Shown here: positions 15,934 to 23,894 of the stretch, piece after piece | Layout of the letters: every line of letters starts with the position of its first letter | How positions within the stretch are numbered: the stretch's first letter is position 1 | From: Microcaldota archaeon | GTDB lineage: Archaea > Micrarchaeota > Micrarchaeia > Micrarchaeales > CABMGC01 | Direction of reading: 5' to 3' | NCBI GenBank assembly: GCA_021848065.1 | Contig: JAJZNA010000015.1 | Coordinates: forward strand, 1-46,150 | Length of the DNA stretch: 46,150 bases | Translations under genes and position numbers: made by a program | Notes under the pieces: generated by a model | Told to the model about the DNA's origin: nothing | Databases searched by the model: none | Seen by the model: only the letters and a program-made list of their open reading frames with translations

Positions 15934-16788
15934 TCAGGTACCTCCATCACCAAAAAGCTCCTGCAGCGGGTTGTCCATCTCGCGCATCTCTGTAACCAGT
16001 ATGCCCTTATCAACTATTTTCTTCAGCGCCAGGCCTGCTTCTTCGGGCTTTGAAACCGTCATTACGTAATAGCCGCTTGCATCCTTATGCGCATCCACAA
16101 TTCCGGATATGTCTTTTGATGCCTTGATGCCGACCCTGTAGTTTCTGGACCTGACATTGGCTATCTTGTCGAACATTGCAAGCCTTCCGTCCTTTATGAG
16201 TATGAGGTTCTGGCCTATGTCGCTGGCCTCGTAAAGGTTGTGCGATGAATACAGCACAAGCTTGTTTCTGCTCAGCTTCAGTATTATGTCCCTTATCTCC
16301 TTGGATAGCCCTGGGTCAAGGTTTGCGGTAGGCTCGTCAAGAAGATACAGGTCCCTGTCCACCAGGAATACCTTTGCTATGGACACCCTCTTCTTCTGCC
16401 CTTGCGAAAGGCTGGATATCTTCCTGTCCCTAAGTGCGCCGAGATTAAGCATTTCCATTACCTTGTCCGGATCCCCTCCTTCCATGGCAGAGTAGAATTT
16501 CATGGCTTTGTAGACCGTCATCTCTTCGGGCAATGCGTTATAATGTGAAAGATAGTTTATTCTCTGCCGAGCATCTTTGGACGATGCCAAATCATTGCCA
16601 TCGAGCAGTATGCTGCCGGACAACGGTTCAAGGATGTTGGCTACGGTCCTGAACAGTGTTGTTTTTCCAGCGCCGTTTGGCCCTAGGACTACGTACACCG
16701 AAGGTTCATTTGCAGTAAGTGCGATGTCATGAAGGACTGCTTTGCCCCCATAGCCTGAACTCACATTTTTCAATTCCAGAGTATGCAT
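15934..16788 (-). CDS. ABC transporter ATP-binding protein
   Basis: 284 residues. Walker A GPNGAGKTTLF, signature LSQGQKKRVSIAKVF, Walker B LYLLDEPTANLD and the switch His in SSHNLYEA are all present, so it is a competent ATPase. The N-terminal HTLELKNVSSGYGGKAVLHDIAL and about 70 extra C-terminal residues fit the ABC-2 exporter class (CcmA/NatA-like). The frame opens at a TTG (16806), but ATG at 16788 begins at the family N-terminus. Translation of the permease gene follows almost directly. Confidence 0.92.
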   Translation of the reverse strand: MHTLELKNVSSGYGGKAVLHDIALTANEPSVYVVLGPNGAGKTTLFRTVANILEPLSGSILLDGNDLASSKDARQRINYLSHYNALPEEMTVYKAMKFYSAMEGGDPDKVMEMLNLGALRDRKISSLSQGQKKRVSIAKVFLVDRDLYLLDEPTANLDPGLSKEIRDIILKLSRNKLVLYSSHNLYEASDIGQNLILIKDGRLAMFDKIANVRSRNYRVGIKASKDISGIVDAHKDASGYYVMTVSKPEEAGLALKKIVDKGILVTEMREMDNPLQELFGDGGT

Positions 16789-16861
16789 GCTTGCCTTCAC
16801 CAGCAATATCTCCTATTTCTGGCCAGACTATAAAAATGCTGCCTAGGGACAGCATGGGCCC

Positions 16862-17893
16862 TCATATGCTGTCCAGGCCTAACGTGTACCTATCTGTCTC
16901 CTCCTTCTTAACCAGGGATGCGCCGCTAACTCCTGTGAATATGGCTATCACCTCTATGTCATCCCCTGCGTTTGGATCGAGCCTGGCTCCCCATATGACG
17001 TTTGCGTTAGGCGCGGACTGCGAGGTCAGCTTCTCGCCGATCTGGTTTGCCTCTCCAAGTGTAAGGTTCGGTCCGCCTGTTATGTGCAGCAGAACTCCTG
17101 TAGCATTCGAGTAATCCACATCGAGCAGCTTGTTCTTCAAGGTAGCCTTGACCACCTCCTCGACCCTCTGCGTCCCGCTTCCCCTTCCCACGCTTATCAT
17201 GGCAAGTCCGCCTACGGACATTATGGTCCTCACGTCTGCGAAATCAAGGTTTATCAGGCTCGGCTGTGTGATGGCTTCAGTTATGCCCCTCACCGCCTTG
17301 GCCGTTATCTCATCAGCAAGTGCGAACGTCTTTTCTATTGGCAGGTTAGGGTACAGCTCCACCAGCTTCTGGTTGTCTATCACTATCAGCGTGTCCATGT
17401 GCTGCCTGAGTTTCTGTATGCCCCTCCTTGCGGTCTCAAGCCTCACTCTCTCAAGTGCGAACGGCAGCGTGACCACGCCTATGACAACTGCTCCGTTGTC
17501 CTTCACTATCCTGCTTACGACAGGCGCAGCGCCGGTTCCTGTTCCTCCGCCCATTCCTGCAGTAAGGAAGACCAGGTTCATGTCCCTGGTCAGCAGATCA
17601 ATGTCATCCCTCGATATCTCAGCGGCCTTCTCCCCTATCTCAGGGTATCCGCCTGCACCCAGGCCATGCGTCAGCTTTCCTCCGAGCATGAGCTTGGAGA
17701 TGTTGGAATTCATCATGTTAAGCTGCCTCTGGTCTGTGTTGAAGGCAAAGAGGCTGGCACCGCGTATGTCGGAATTGCTGAGCCTCTGCACTGTGTTGCC
17801 TCCTCCGCCTCCCACTCCAACAACGCCTATCTTGGGTTTGAACAGATCATAATCGCCACCGAAATTGTTCCCTGAAGATACATTTCCAAACAT
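16862..17893 (-). CDS. ftsZ: Cell division GTPase FtsZ
   Basis: 343 residues. Tubulin-like GTPase forming the division ring. Nucleotide-binding features: GVGGGGGNTVQRL (about 25-38), tubulin signature GGGTGTG (115-121), FNTDQRQL and the synergy-region TLIVIDNQKL. The catalytic T7 loop area reads NLDFADVRTIM with its Asp. The C-terminal tail is short (DRYTLGLDSI). Start ATG at 17893 with GGTGACT just upstream. An 8-bp inverted repeat overlaps the likely promoter (17908-17929). The neighbouring HTH-CBS gene is upstream on the same strand. Confidence 0.97.
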   Translation of the reverse strand: MFGNVSSGNNFGGDYDLFKPKIGVVGVGGGGGNTVQRLSNSDIRGASLFAFNTDQRQLNMMNSNISKLMLGGKLTHGLGAGGYPEIGEKAAEISRDDIDLLTRDMNLVFLTAGMGGGTGTGAAPVVSRIVKDNGAVVIGVVTLPFALERVRLETARRGIQKLRQHMDTLIVIDNQKLVELYPNLPIEKTFALADEITAKAVRGITEAITQPSLINLDFADVRTIMSVGGLAMISVGRGSGTQRVEEVVKATLKNKLLDVDYSNATGVLLHITGGPNLTLGEANQIGEKLTSQSAPNANVIWGARLDPNAGDDIEVIAIFTGVSGASLVKKEETDRYTLGLDSI

Positions 17894-17907
17894 ATAGTCA
17901 CCTTGTA

Positions 17908-17929
17908 TTATTCTGAAACAACAGAATAA
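17908..17929. promoter_or_regulatory. Inverted repeat over the ftsZ promoter
   Basis: TTATTCTG, six-base spacer AAACAA, CAGAATAA. It lies between the minus-strand TATA-like TATATTTATT (about 17926-17935) and the ftsZ ATG at 17893, where a repressor would block transcription start. It could also be a leader hairpin. Confidence 0.4.
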
Positions 17930-17981
17930 ATATACCTTTCTGAGATGACACTGCCAAATGCATAGCGGCCTCGCCGCACGG

Positions 17982-18500
17982 TTACAGCATGTCCTCCGCA
18001 GTTATTATCCCGACTATGTCTCCCTTTCTGAGAACAATGACTGCCTGGTCGTTCTTGAGCAGTTCCCTCACGATGCTGGCCGGAGTGCCTTCCTTTATGG
18101 ATGGGAACGGCGCTTCCATGCACGAGCCCAGCCTCATTGCGCCAGGCATTCCTATCAGGTCTGATGTCCTCACGCTTCCCACCACCCTCTTTCCATCTAG
18201 CACTACGAACTGCGACATGGCATTTCTCTTCGCCAACGCGGCAGCCTTTCCCACCGTGTCTCCCGTGTCGAGCGTTATGACCCCCTTGCGCATCATGTCC
18301 TTTGCAACTTCCTGGTCCTTGCACTCCAGCTCCTCCAGCGCATTGAATATGCTGACCGCAACGCCGTAGCTCGGCTCAGCCCTGCCCCTCTCAACTTTGG
18401 TGAGCATTGACTGGCTTATTCCGGAAAGCTTTGCAAGCCTGCTCTGGCTAAGCCCGAGCTTCCTCCTCCTTATGCCTATGGATCCCGTGGGTGGAAACAT
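17982..18500 (-). CDS. HTH (XRE-type) transcription regulator with CBS pair
   Basis: 172 residues. The N-terminal 60 residues carry a helix-turn-helix (IGIRRRKLGLSQSRLAKLSGISQSMLTKVERGRAEPSY). Residues about 70-172 are two CBS motifs (MRKGVITLDTGDTVGKAAALAK and FPSIKEGTPASIVRELLKND...GDIVGIITAEDML). This architecture is common in archaea; CBS pairs usually sense adenine nucleotides. Targets unknown; its position ahead of ftsZ on the same strand makes ftsZ or its own gene candidates, but this is only positional. Confidence 0.85.
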   Translation of the reverse strand: MFPPTGSIGIRRRKLGLSQSRLAKLSGISQSMLTKVERGRAEPSYGVAVSIFNALEELECKDQEVAKDMMRKGVITLDTGDTVGKAAALAKRNAMSQFVVLDGKRVVGSVRTSDLIGMPGAMRLGSCMEAPFPSIKEGTPASIVRELLKNDQAVIVLRKGDIVGIITAEDML

Positions 18501-18635
18501 GCACTCCCAAATTCATATAAGAATAATCTAACAACTAATTATTAAAGGCTGCCGAGCCGCGCGGCATGCCCCTGCATGTGGGCTACCTGGCAGGCGCATC
18601 GGGTATTTAAGGCTGATATGGCCATTTCATACTGT

Positions 18636-20369
18636 ATGTATAACTCAAGGATCGCAGAGCTCTTTGAGGAAATAGCGGATATGCTCGCGTTGGATACTGT
18701 AGACAGGAAATTTGAGGTGCTGGCATACCGCAAGGCTGCGCAGACTGTGCTGGGGTTGCAGGAGGACGTTGGGGAGCTGTACAAGAAGAAGGGCATAGGG
18801 GGCCTGATGGAGCTTCCAGGAGTTGGCAAATCCATAGCCGGCGCAATACGCGAATACATAGAAACAGGGAAGATGGGAAAGCACGAGGAGCTTAAGAAGA
18901 GATACCCTATAGACTTCAAGGGGCTTACCCTGATACAGGGCATGGGCTCAAAGCGCATCTTCAAGCTTTACAAGTCGCTTGGCGTAAGGAACATAGAGGA
19001 CCTCAAGAAGGCGGCCGAGGCGCACAGGATAAGCGGCATAAGCGGATTCGGCAAGAAGAGCGAGGATGAGATAAAGAAGAGCCTGGCCCAGCTGGAGCTC
19101 ACCAAGGGAAGGATGCTCCTGGGCCTTGCGCTTCCCGAGGCAGAGGACATAGTCGAAAAGATACGCAAGTCTGGCCTTGCCGAGCGCGTTGCCATAGCCG
19201 GCTCAACGCGCAGGATGAAGGAGACTGTAGGAGACCTTGACATACTGGTCACGGCGAGGGACAGCGAGCCTGTAATGGAGTTCGTAAGGAATCTGGAGGA
19301 GACCCAGAGGACCATAGCAAGCGGCCCCACAAAGACCACAGTGCTTCTAAAGATGGGGCTTACCTGCGATGTAAGGGTCGTGGAGGACAAGAGCTTCGGC
19401 GCAGCGCTGCAATATTTCACCGGGAACAAGGACCACAACGTGAAGCTCAGGCAGATAGCGATAAGCAAGGGCTACAAGCTCAACGAGTATGGCCTCTTCG
19501 ACAAGAAGGGCAGGATGGCAGCAGGAAAGGAAGAGGGCGACATATACGATAAGCTTGGCATGGATATCATGCCTCCCGAGATGCGCGAGGACAGGGGGGA
19601 AGTCGAATTGTCACAGAAGCACCGCCTTCCCATCCTGGTGGGCCTCGATGGCATAAAGGGCGACCTCCACGTGCACACAAACAGGAGCGACGGCTCCAAC
19701 ACCATAGAGGAGATGGCCATCGCCGCTAGGAAGCTAGGGAGGAAGTACATAGGCATAACCGACCATACCAAGAGCGAGTACATCGCGCACGGAATGGATG
19801 ACAGGAAGTTCGCAAAGCACTTCCAAGATATAGACAATGTGGATGGCAAGGTGGGCGGGATACGCCTGCTAAAGAGTGCAGAGATAGACATACTCAAGGA
19901 CGGCAGCCTAGACCTTGGGCGCAAGACGTTGGAGTTAATGGACTATGGGCTCGCCAGCATCCACACCGCGCTAAACATGTCCCGCGGGGAGATGACTCGC
20001 AGGGTCATCACGGCGTTCGAGACGGGATACGTAAACATATTCGCACATCCCACCGACAGGATAATAAACGTCAGAAGCCCGATAGACATGGACCTGGACA
20101 AGGTCTTCCAGGCAGCTGAGGACAACAACGTTATAATGGAGATCGACGGTTATCCGGAGCGCCTGGACCTAAACGATGAGAACATACTGCGCGCAAGCAA
20201 GTACAAGCTCAAGTTCTCCATAGACACGGACTCACACTCGCAATCGCATCTCCTTCTCATGAGATACGGGGTATCTACTGCAAGGAGGGGGTGGCTGACC
20301 CCTGAGCGCGTCCTAAACACCATGGACGTAGATGACGTCCTGAAGGCGTTTAAAAGGGGCCGCAGGTAG
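18636..20369 (+). CDS. polX: DNA polymerase X with PHP domain (PolX)
   Basis: 577 residues, matching bacterial/archaeal PolX length when started at MYNSRIAELFEEIADML. Helix-hairpin-helix elements (LPGVGKSIAGAI, ISGFGKKSEDEI), then the polymerase palm with metal-binding GDLDILV (Asp200, Asp202) and TCDVRVVE (Asp245), then a PHP phosphoesterase domain with DLHVHTNRSDG (His345, His347), ITDHT, and FSIDTDSH. Fills short gaps in base-excision repair; the PHP part gives 3'-5' exonuclease or AP-lyase type activities. TATA-like TATTTAAG at about 18604 supports a start at 18636 rather than the longer frame from 18576. Divergent from the HTH-CBS gene, convergent with gdhA. Confidence 0.94.
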   Translation: MYNSRIAELFEEIADMLALDTVDRKFEVLAYRKAAQTVLGLQEDVGELYKKKGIGGLMELPGVGKSIAGAIREYIETGKMGKHEELKKRYPIDFKGLTLIQGMGSKRIFKLYKSLGVRNIEDLKKAAEAHRISGISGFGKKSEDEIKKSLAQLELTKGRMLLGLALPEAEDIVEKIRKSGLAERVAIAGSTRRMKETVGDLDILVTARDSEPVMEFVRNLEETQRTIASGPTKTTVLLKMGLTCDVRVVEDKSFGAALQYFTGNKDHNVKLRQIAISKGYKLNEYGLFDKKGRMAAGKEEGDIYDKLGMDIMPPEMREDRGEVELSQKHRLPILVGLDGIKGDLHVHTNRSDGSNTIEEMAIAARKLGRKYIGITDHTKSEYIAHGMDDRKFAKHFQDIDNVDGKVGGIRLLKSAEIDILKDGSLDLGRKTLELMDYGLASIHTALNMSRGEMTRRVITAFETGYVNIFAHPTDRIINVRSPIDMDLDKVFQAAEDNNVIMEIDGYPERLDLNDENILRASKYKLKFSIDTDSHSQSHLLLMRYGVSTARRGWLTPERVLNTMDVDDVLKAFKRGRR

Positions 20370-20392
20370 CGGCTCCCACCACGGATGCCTTT

Positions 20393-21658
20393 TCAGTACC
20401 AGCCCCTTAGCTTCATGGCAGCTGTGACCCTTTCCACGGCCACTATGTATGCCGCCATCCTTGGGCTTATCTTCTTCTTCATGTCTGCGTACTTCTTCTG
20501 TGTGTCGACCACGCTGCTAAAAGACCTGACCATTATCTTCTCCAGCCTGCCGTTCACTTCGTCCTCGGTCCAGTACCAGTTCTGCGTGTTCTGTGCCCAT
20601 TCAAAGTATGAAACTATGACTCCCCCCGAATTCACGAGGAAGTCAGGGTAGTCCGGTATCTTCCTCTCGAAAAGTATCTTGTCGGCCCCAGGCGTTACCG
20701 GGCCGTTTGCGAGCTCCAGTACCATCTTCGCCTTTATCTTGTCTGCATTGTCCTCGGTTATCTGGTTTTCCATGGCGGCAGGTATGAGAACATCAACGTC
20801 GAGCTCCAGCAGCTCGTTGTTGCTAAGCTCCTCATATCCCTTCGCCTTGCCCAGCTCTCCGTACTTCTTCTTCTCCTCGGAGAGCTTCTTGTAGTCAAGG
20901 CCCTTGGAAGAATACACTGCGCCGGACGAGTCGCTTATGGCGACCACCTTTGCGCCCAGCTTCTTCGATAGCTCGAATGCGAACCCTCCAGCATTGCCGA
21001 ATCCCTGTATCGCGACTTTTGCGTCCTTTAGCTTTATTCCATGGAGCTTTGCGGCCTCCCTGAGCACGTACATGGCCCCAAGCGCGGTGGCGTCAAACCT
21101 TCCCTCGGATCCGCCCACTTCGACCGGCTTCCCGGTTATGACCCCGAACTCATTGTGCCCCACGAGCCTGCTGTACTCGTCCATCATCCATGCCATTATC
21201 TGCGGCGTGGTGTAAACATCAGGGGCTGCAACGTCGACCTTCGGGCCAAGGAACTTCCCTATCTTGCGCACGTACTCCCTGGACAGGCTCTCAAGCTCGT
21301 TGTTGTCAAGCTTCTTGGGGTCGCATATGACTCCCCCCTTGCCGCCTCCCAAAGGTATGTCCGCAAGTGCGCACTTCCACGTCATCCATGCTGCAAGCGC
21401 CTTCACCGTGTCCAGGCTCTCCTGCGGGTGGAACCTTATGCCTCCCTTCGCCGGCCCCCTGGCAGTGTTATAATGCACCCTGAAACCTTGGAACACCTGC
21501 GTGTTGCCGTCGTGCATCTTCACCGGCACGCTTACACTCATGGTCTCCATAGGCTCCCTGAGGAGCGCATGCGCGTTCCTGTCCAGGCCCATTATCCCTG
21601 CCGCTTCATCAAGCTGTTGCTGTGCTATTTTAAAAGGGTTAAGTTCTTCCATTTTCAT
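20393..21658 (-). CDS. gdhA: Glutamate dehydrogenase
   Basis: 421 residues of the Glu/Leu/Phe/Val dehydrogenase family. Oxidative deamination of glutamate to 2-oxoglutarate or the reverse assimilation of ammonia. Substrate region RVHYNTARGPAKGGIRFHP, catalytic Lys in MTWKCALADIPLGGGKGGV, and Rossmann glycine motif VAIQGFGNAGGFAF. Three start options lie close together (GTG 21661, ATG 21658, ATG 21652). A COG2522-type regulator is encoded 14 nt upstream on the same strand and is likely co-transcribed, a candidate regulator of nitrogen metabolism. Confidence 0.95.
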   Translation of the reverse strand: MKMEELNPFKIAQQQLDEAAGIMGLDRNAHALLREPMETMSVSVPVKMHDGNTQVFQGFRVHYNTARGPAKGGIRFHPQESLDTVKALAAWMTWKCALADIPLGGGKGGVICDPKKLDNNELESLSREYVRKIGKFLGPKVDVAAPDVYTTPQIMAWMMDEYSRLVGHNEFGVITGKPVEVGGSEGRFDATALGAMYVLREAAKLHGIKLKDAKVAIQGFGNAGGFAFELSKKLGAKVVAISDSSGAVYSSKGLDYKKLSEEKKKYGELGKAKGYEELSNNELLELDVDVLIPAAMENQITEDNADKIKAKMVLELANGPVTPGADKILFERKIPDYPDFLVNSGGVIVSYFEWAQNTQNWYWTEDEVNGRLEKIMVRSFSSVVDTQKKYADMKKKISPRMAAYIVAVERVTAAMKLRGWY

Positions 21659-21672
21659 CACGGATCAAACAT

Positions 21673-21987
21673 TCATGCGGTATGCATACCTGACGCTATC
21701 CTCGCGCATAGCTCCTCTATCGACTTATTCACCATCGAGGAATCATCCTTAAGCGCATACCCTATGACTTCGCCATCAAGGCCGCCGGAGTCTATCCTTT
21801 CCTTTATCTCGGCGACGCTCTTCGAGTACTTGCAGTTCAGGTACTTGCTAACAGCCACCTGCGCAATCCCAAGGATCCTGGCGATCTCGTGCTGCTTGTA
21901 CTTGTACCTCTCGCTCATGCGCTGGGCAACAGAGGCTCGCACTGCAGTGAGTATCGTCTTGGATATCCTGCTGCACTCGAATTCCAT
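21673..21987 (-). CDS. Archaeal HTH transcription regulator (COG2522-like)
   Basis: 104 residues. N-terminal MEFECSRISKTILTAVRAS and the helix-turn-helix YKQHEIARILGIAQVAVSKYL match the archaeal regulator family whose HTH is also found fused to thiamine kinases. The C-terminal part (SIEELCARIASGM) resembles the family's conserved tail. No effector domain is visible beyond it. Located directly upstream of gdhA. Confidence 0.8.
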   Translation of the reverse strand: MEFECSRISKTILTAVRASVAQRMSERYKYKQHEIARILGIAQVAVSKYLNCKYSKSVAEIKERIDSGGLDGEVIGYALKDDSSMVNKSIEELCARIASGMHTA

Positions 21988-22031
21988 ATGAACATCTTAA
22001 GCATATCAATGTATAAAAGGACCTGTGTGCC

Positions 22032-22694
22032 TTACTGTTTCTTGGGCTCCTTCTCCTTCTTCTTGTGCACTTCAACGTCAACAATTCCAAGCTCGTCCTT
22101 TATGGCGCCTATTATGCCTTCCCTCTTCGGGCCCTGCACGAATTCCTCCCGCTCCTGCTCTTTGGGCTTGTGGTGCCTGAACATGCCCTGCGGAATGAGC
22201 GCGCCTATGCCGGGCTTCGGCTGCATGTGCACATGCTGCACGTGCCTTTCTTCAGGTACCTTCTCCTCATGCACAACTGCCTCTGCAGGCTGCCTGTGCA
22301 CCTTGCCGCCCCCGTAGCTTTCCAATACTGCATCGAGCATGTCCGCAAGCCTGCCTGTGGCGTCCCATCCTACAACTATGACGTTGGCCCCGTTTTCCAC
22401 GGCTTCGGCAACGTTTTCAGCAGAGGCGCACACTGCCGCGCTGGTACCTTCTGACTTGTTGAACGCTATGTTTGCGGCAAAAGGATTTCCGGTAAGCGCT
22501 ATTATGATATCGTATTTTCCCCTAGACATCATCGATGCGGCGAGTTTCGCCACCTCCTTGGGCTCGGCCTTTATCTCCTTAGCCACTATGGCAGCCCCTT
22601 CGGATTCAAGTGACTCTATAGCCCTGTCAAGGTCTCCTTCGGCATCGCTTACAAGCAGTATCCTTATACAATCACCTAATATCGCCTTACTCAT
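22032..22694 (-). CDS. RpiB/LacA-like fold protein with charged C-terminal tail
   Basis: 220 residues. Residues 10-125 follow the sugar-phosphate isomerase RpiB layout: ILLVSDAEGD, then YDIIIALTGNPFAANIAFNK where RpiB has I-C-G-T-G-x-G-x-x-x-x-A-N-K, then AAVCASAENVAEAVENGANVIVVG matching the A-L-C-x-x-x-x-A...N-A-N-V-L stretch. The catalytic Cys position of RpiB is not conserved, so isomerase activity is doubtful. The remaining 90 residues are His/Lys/Glu-rich and low in complexity, ending in a KKKEKEPKKQ tail. Function unknown. Divergent from eS26 with a shared 60-nt promoter region. Confidence 0.5.
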   Translation of the reverse strand: MSKAILGDCIRILLVSDAEGDLDRAIESLESEGAAIVAKEIKAEPKEVAKLAASMMSRGKYDIIIALTGNPFAANIAFNKSEGTSAAVCASAENVAEAVENGANVIVVGWDATGRLADMLDAVLESYGGGKVHRQPAEAVVHEEKVPEERHVQHVHMQPKPGIGALIPQGMFRHHKPKEQEREEFVQGPKREGIIGAIKDELGIVDVEVHKKKEKEPKKQ

Positions 22695-22754
22695 TATGGA
22701 TATAGAACTATTTAAATATATAGACGCATAATTAGTTTGTAAAAGGTAGTGGCT

Positions 22755-22988
22755 ATGAGAGGACGAGACTCGCTAGTGCGATGCGACAATTGCGGCAGGA
22801 ATGTACCAAGGACCAAGGCAGTTCAGGACGAGAAGATCATAAGGTATGGCACCGACCCTAACGAAAAGGACATAAAATTCATGACAAGGAGGAAGGTTTA
22901 TTACTGCATAAGCTGTGCAAAGCACAGGGGCATCTTCGAGAAGAAGAAGGAAAGGGCAATCAGGCTTGCTAACAGGCCACAGCTTTGA
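22755..22988 (+). CDS. rps26e: Ribosomal protein eS26
   Basis: 77 residues. RGRDSLVRCDNCGRNVPRTKAV and the second zinc pair YYCISCAKHRGIF match small-subunit protein eS26, which binds near the 3' end of 16S rRNA and the mRNA exit channel. The eukaryotic and crenarchaeal family has the same C-x-x-C spacing. A GTG at 22749 is an alternative start; a TATA box at about 22713-22721 lies upstream. The protein is patchily distributed in archaea. Confidence 0.85.
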   Translation: MRGRDSLVRCDNCGRNVPRTKAVQDEKIIRYGTDPNEKDIKFMTRRKVYYCISCAKHRGIFEKKKERAIRLANRPQL

Positions 22989-23009
22989 CTTTCGCGTTAA
23001 GATGGTGTA

Positions 23010-23885
23010 TTGTTGGAGGACGAAGCGCTAGACCTAATCATATTCAAGAAGAGAGAAAATCTCCCTAGCGAAAAGCCAGCTCCAGCACATCACCACGAAA
23101 AACCTCAGCAGCCAACGCCTGAGCAGCCAAAGGCAGCGCCCGAGAAGATGCCTGAAAAGCCGTTGCAGAAAGAGGCAGAGCCTGCCATAAAATGGGAACC
23201 AGAAAGCATGCCTGCGCAGCAGCCCGGGCGCAAGATGTCCCTCGCGGCGCGGGACAGCATAAAACTCGCACAGGGCCAGTTCTGCATAAACCACCCATGG
23301 CGCCATGCCTATGCCGTTTGCAGCGTATGCCGCCTGCCTTACTGTTATGCTGACATAATGGTGGACCAGGGCCTGCTTTATTGCATAAACGACATAGACC
23401 TTGCTAGCACGTCCGCAAAGCCCGGATCCGCTGGAAACGCCCTAAACATATTCTCCGTAATCTCTTCAGCAATACTGCTTCTCAATGCCGCGGTGCTCAT
23501 GTATTTCATGTACCCGCAGGCAGCATTCCTCGCCGGGGGACTGGTAAAGTCCGGCTTCGTACATTTCCTCTTCACCCTAAGCAGCAAATACTACATACCT
23601 ATAGCAAACATAATCATAGCCCTCCTGTGCATACCTGCTGCCTTCACTATACTTAGCAGGTCGATGTCGGGCCTGGGCTTTAGCCTGTTCGTCTCGCTTG
23701 CCGGCCTTATGCTGATACTGGACGAATACCTGACAAGCAACGTACCATACCTATTCATATCTAGCCTTCTCTTGCTGCTGGGCCTGGGTTCAATGACTTA
23801 TAGCAGGATGACTTCCGCAAAGACTGCCATAGAAGAGAGCAGCCTTGTGCAGGAGATAGAATGGCCAAGGCCTGAGACTTTCTAA
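23010..23885 (+). CDS. Membrane protein with N-terminal B-box-like zinc finger
   Basis: 291 residues. Residues 1-80 are Pro/Glu/Lys-rich and disordered. Residues 91-132 hold a zinc-binding pattern (FCINHPWRHAYAVCSVCRLP, then YCYADIMVDQGLLYC) resembling B-box-type fingers (C-x2-H, C-x2-C, C...C). About five hydrophobic segments follow (IFSVISSAILLLNAAVLMYF, AAFLAGGLVKSGFVHFLF, IPIANIIIALLCIPAAFTIL, LGFSLFVSLAGLMLILDEYL, LFISSLLLLLGLGSMTY). No ATG is in frame at the 5' end; TTG codons at 23010 or 23013 are the likely starts, preceding GGAGGACG that belongs to codons 2-4. Function unknown; in archaea such fingers sit on membrane proteins of undefined role. Confidence 0.65.
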   Translation: MLEDEALDLIIFKKRENLPSEKPAPAHHHEKPQQPTPEQPKAAPEKMPEKPLQKEAEPAIKWEPESMPAQQPGRKMSLAARDSIKLAQGQFCINHPWRHAYAVCSVCRLPYCYADIMVDQGLLYCINDIDLASTSAKPGSAGNALNIFSVISSAILLLNAAVLMYFMYPQAAFLAGGLVKSGFVHFLFTLSSKYYIPIANIIIALLCIPAAFTILSRSMSGLGFSLFVSLAGLMLILDEYLTSNVPYLFISSLLLLLGLGSMTYSRMTSAKTAIEESSLVQEIEWPRPETF

Positions 23886-23894
23886 GCGCATGCT

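Noticed and set aside
17084..17875. Long plus-strand frames opposite ftsZ, and similar frames opposite argS (24546-25616)
   Set aside because: They are antisense shadows of well-supported genes, rich in Pro, Cys and His and without domains.
21679..21690. Perfect palindrome GGTATGCATACC before gdhA
   Set aside because: It lies in the last codons of the COG2522-like gene, and 12-bp palindromes are expected several times in 46 kb.
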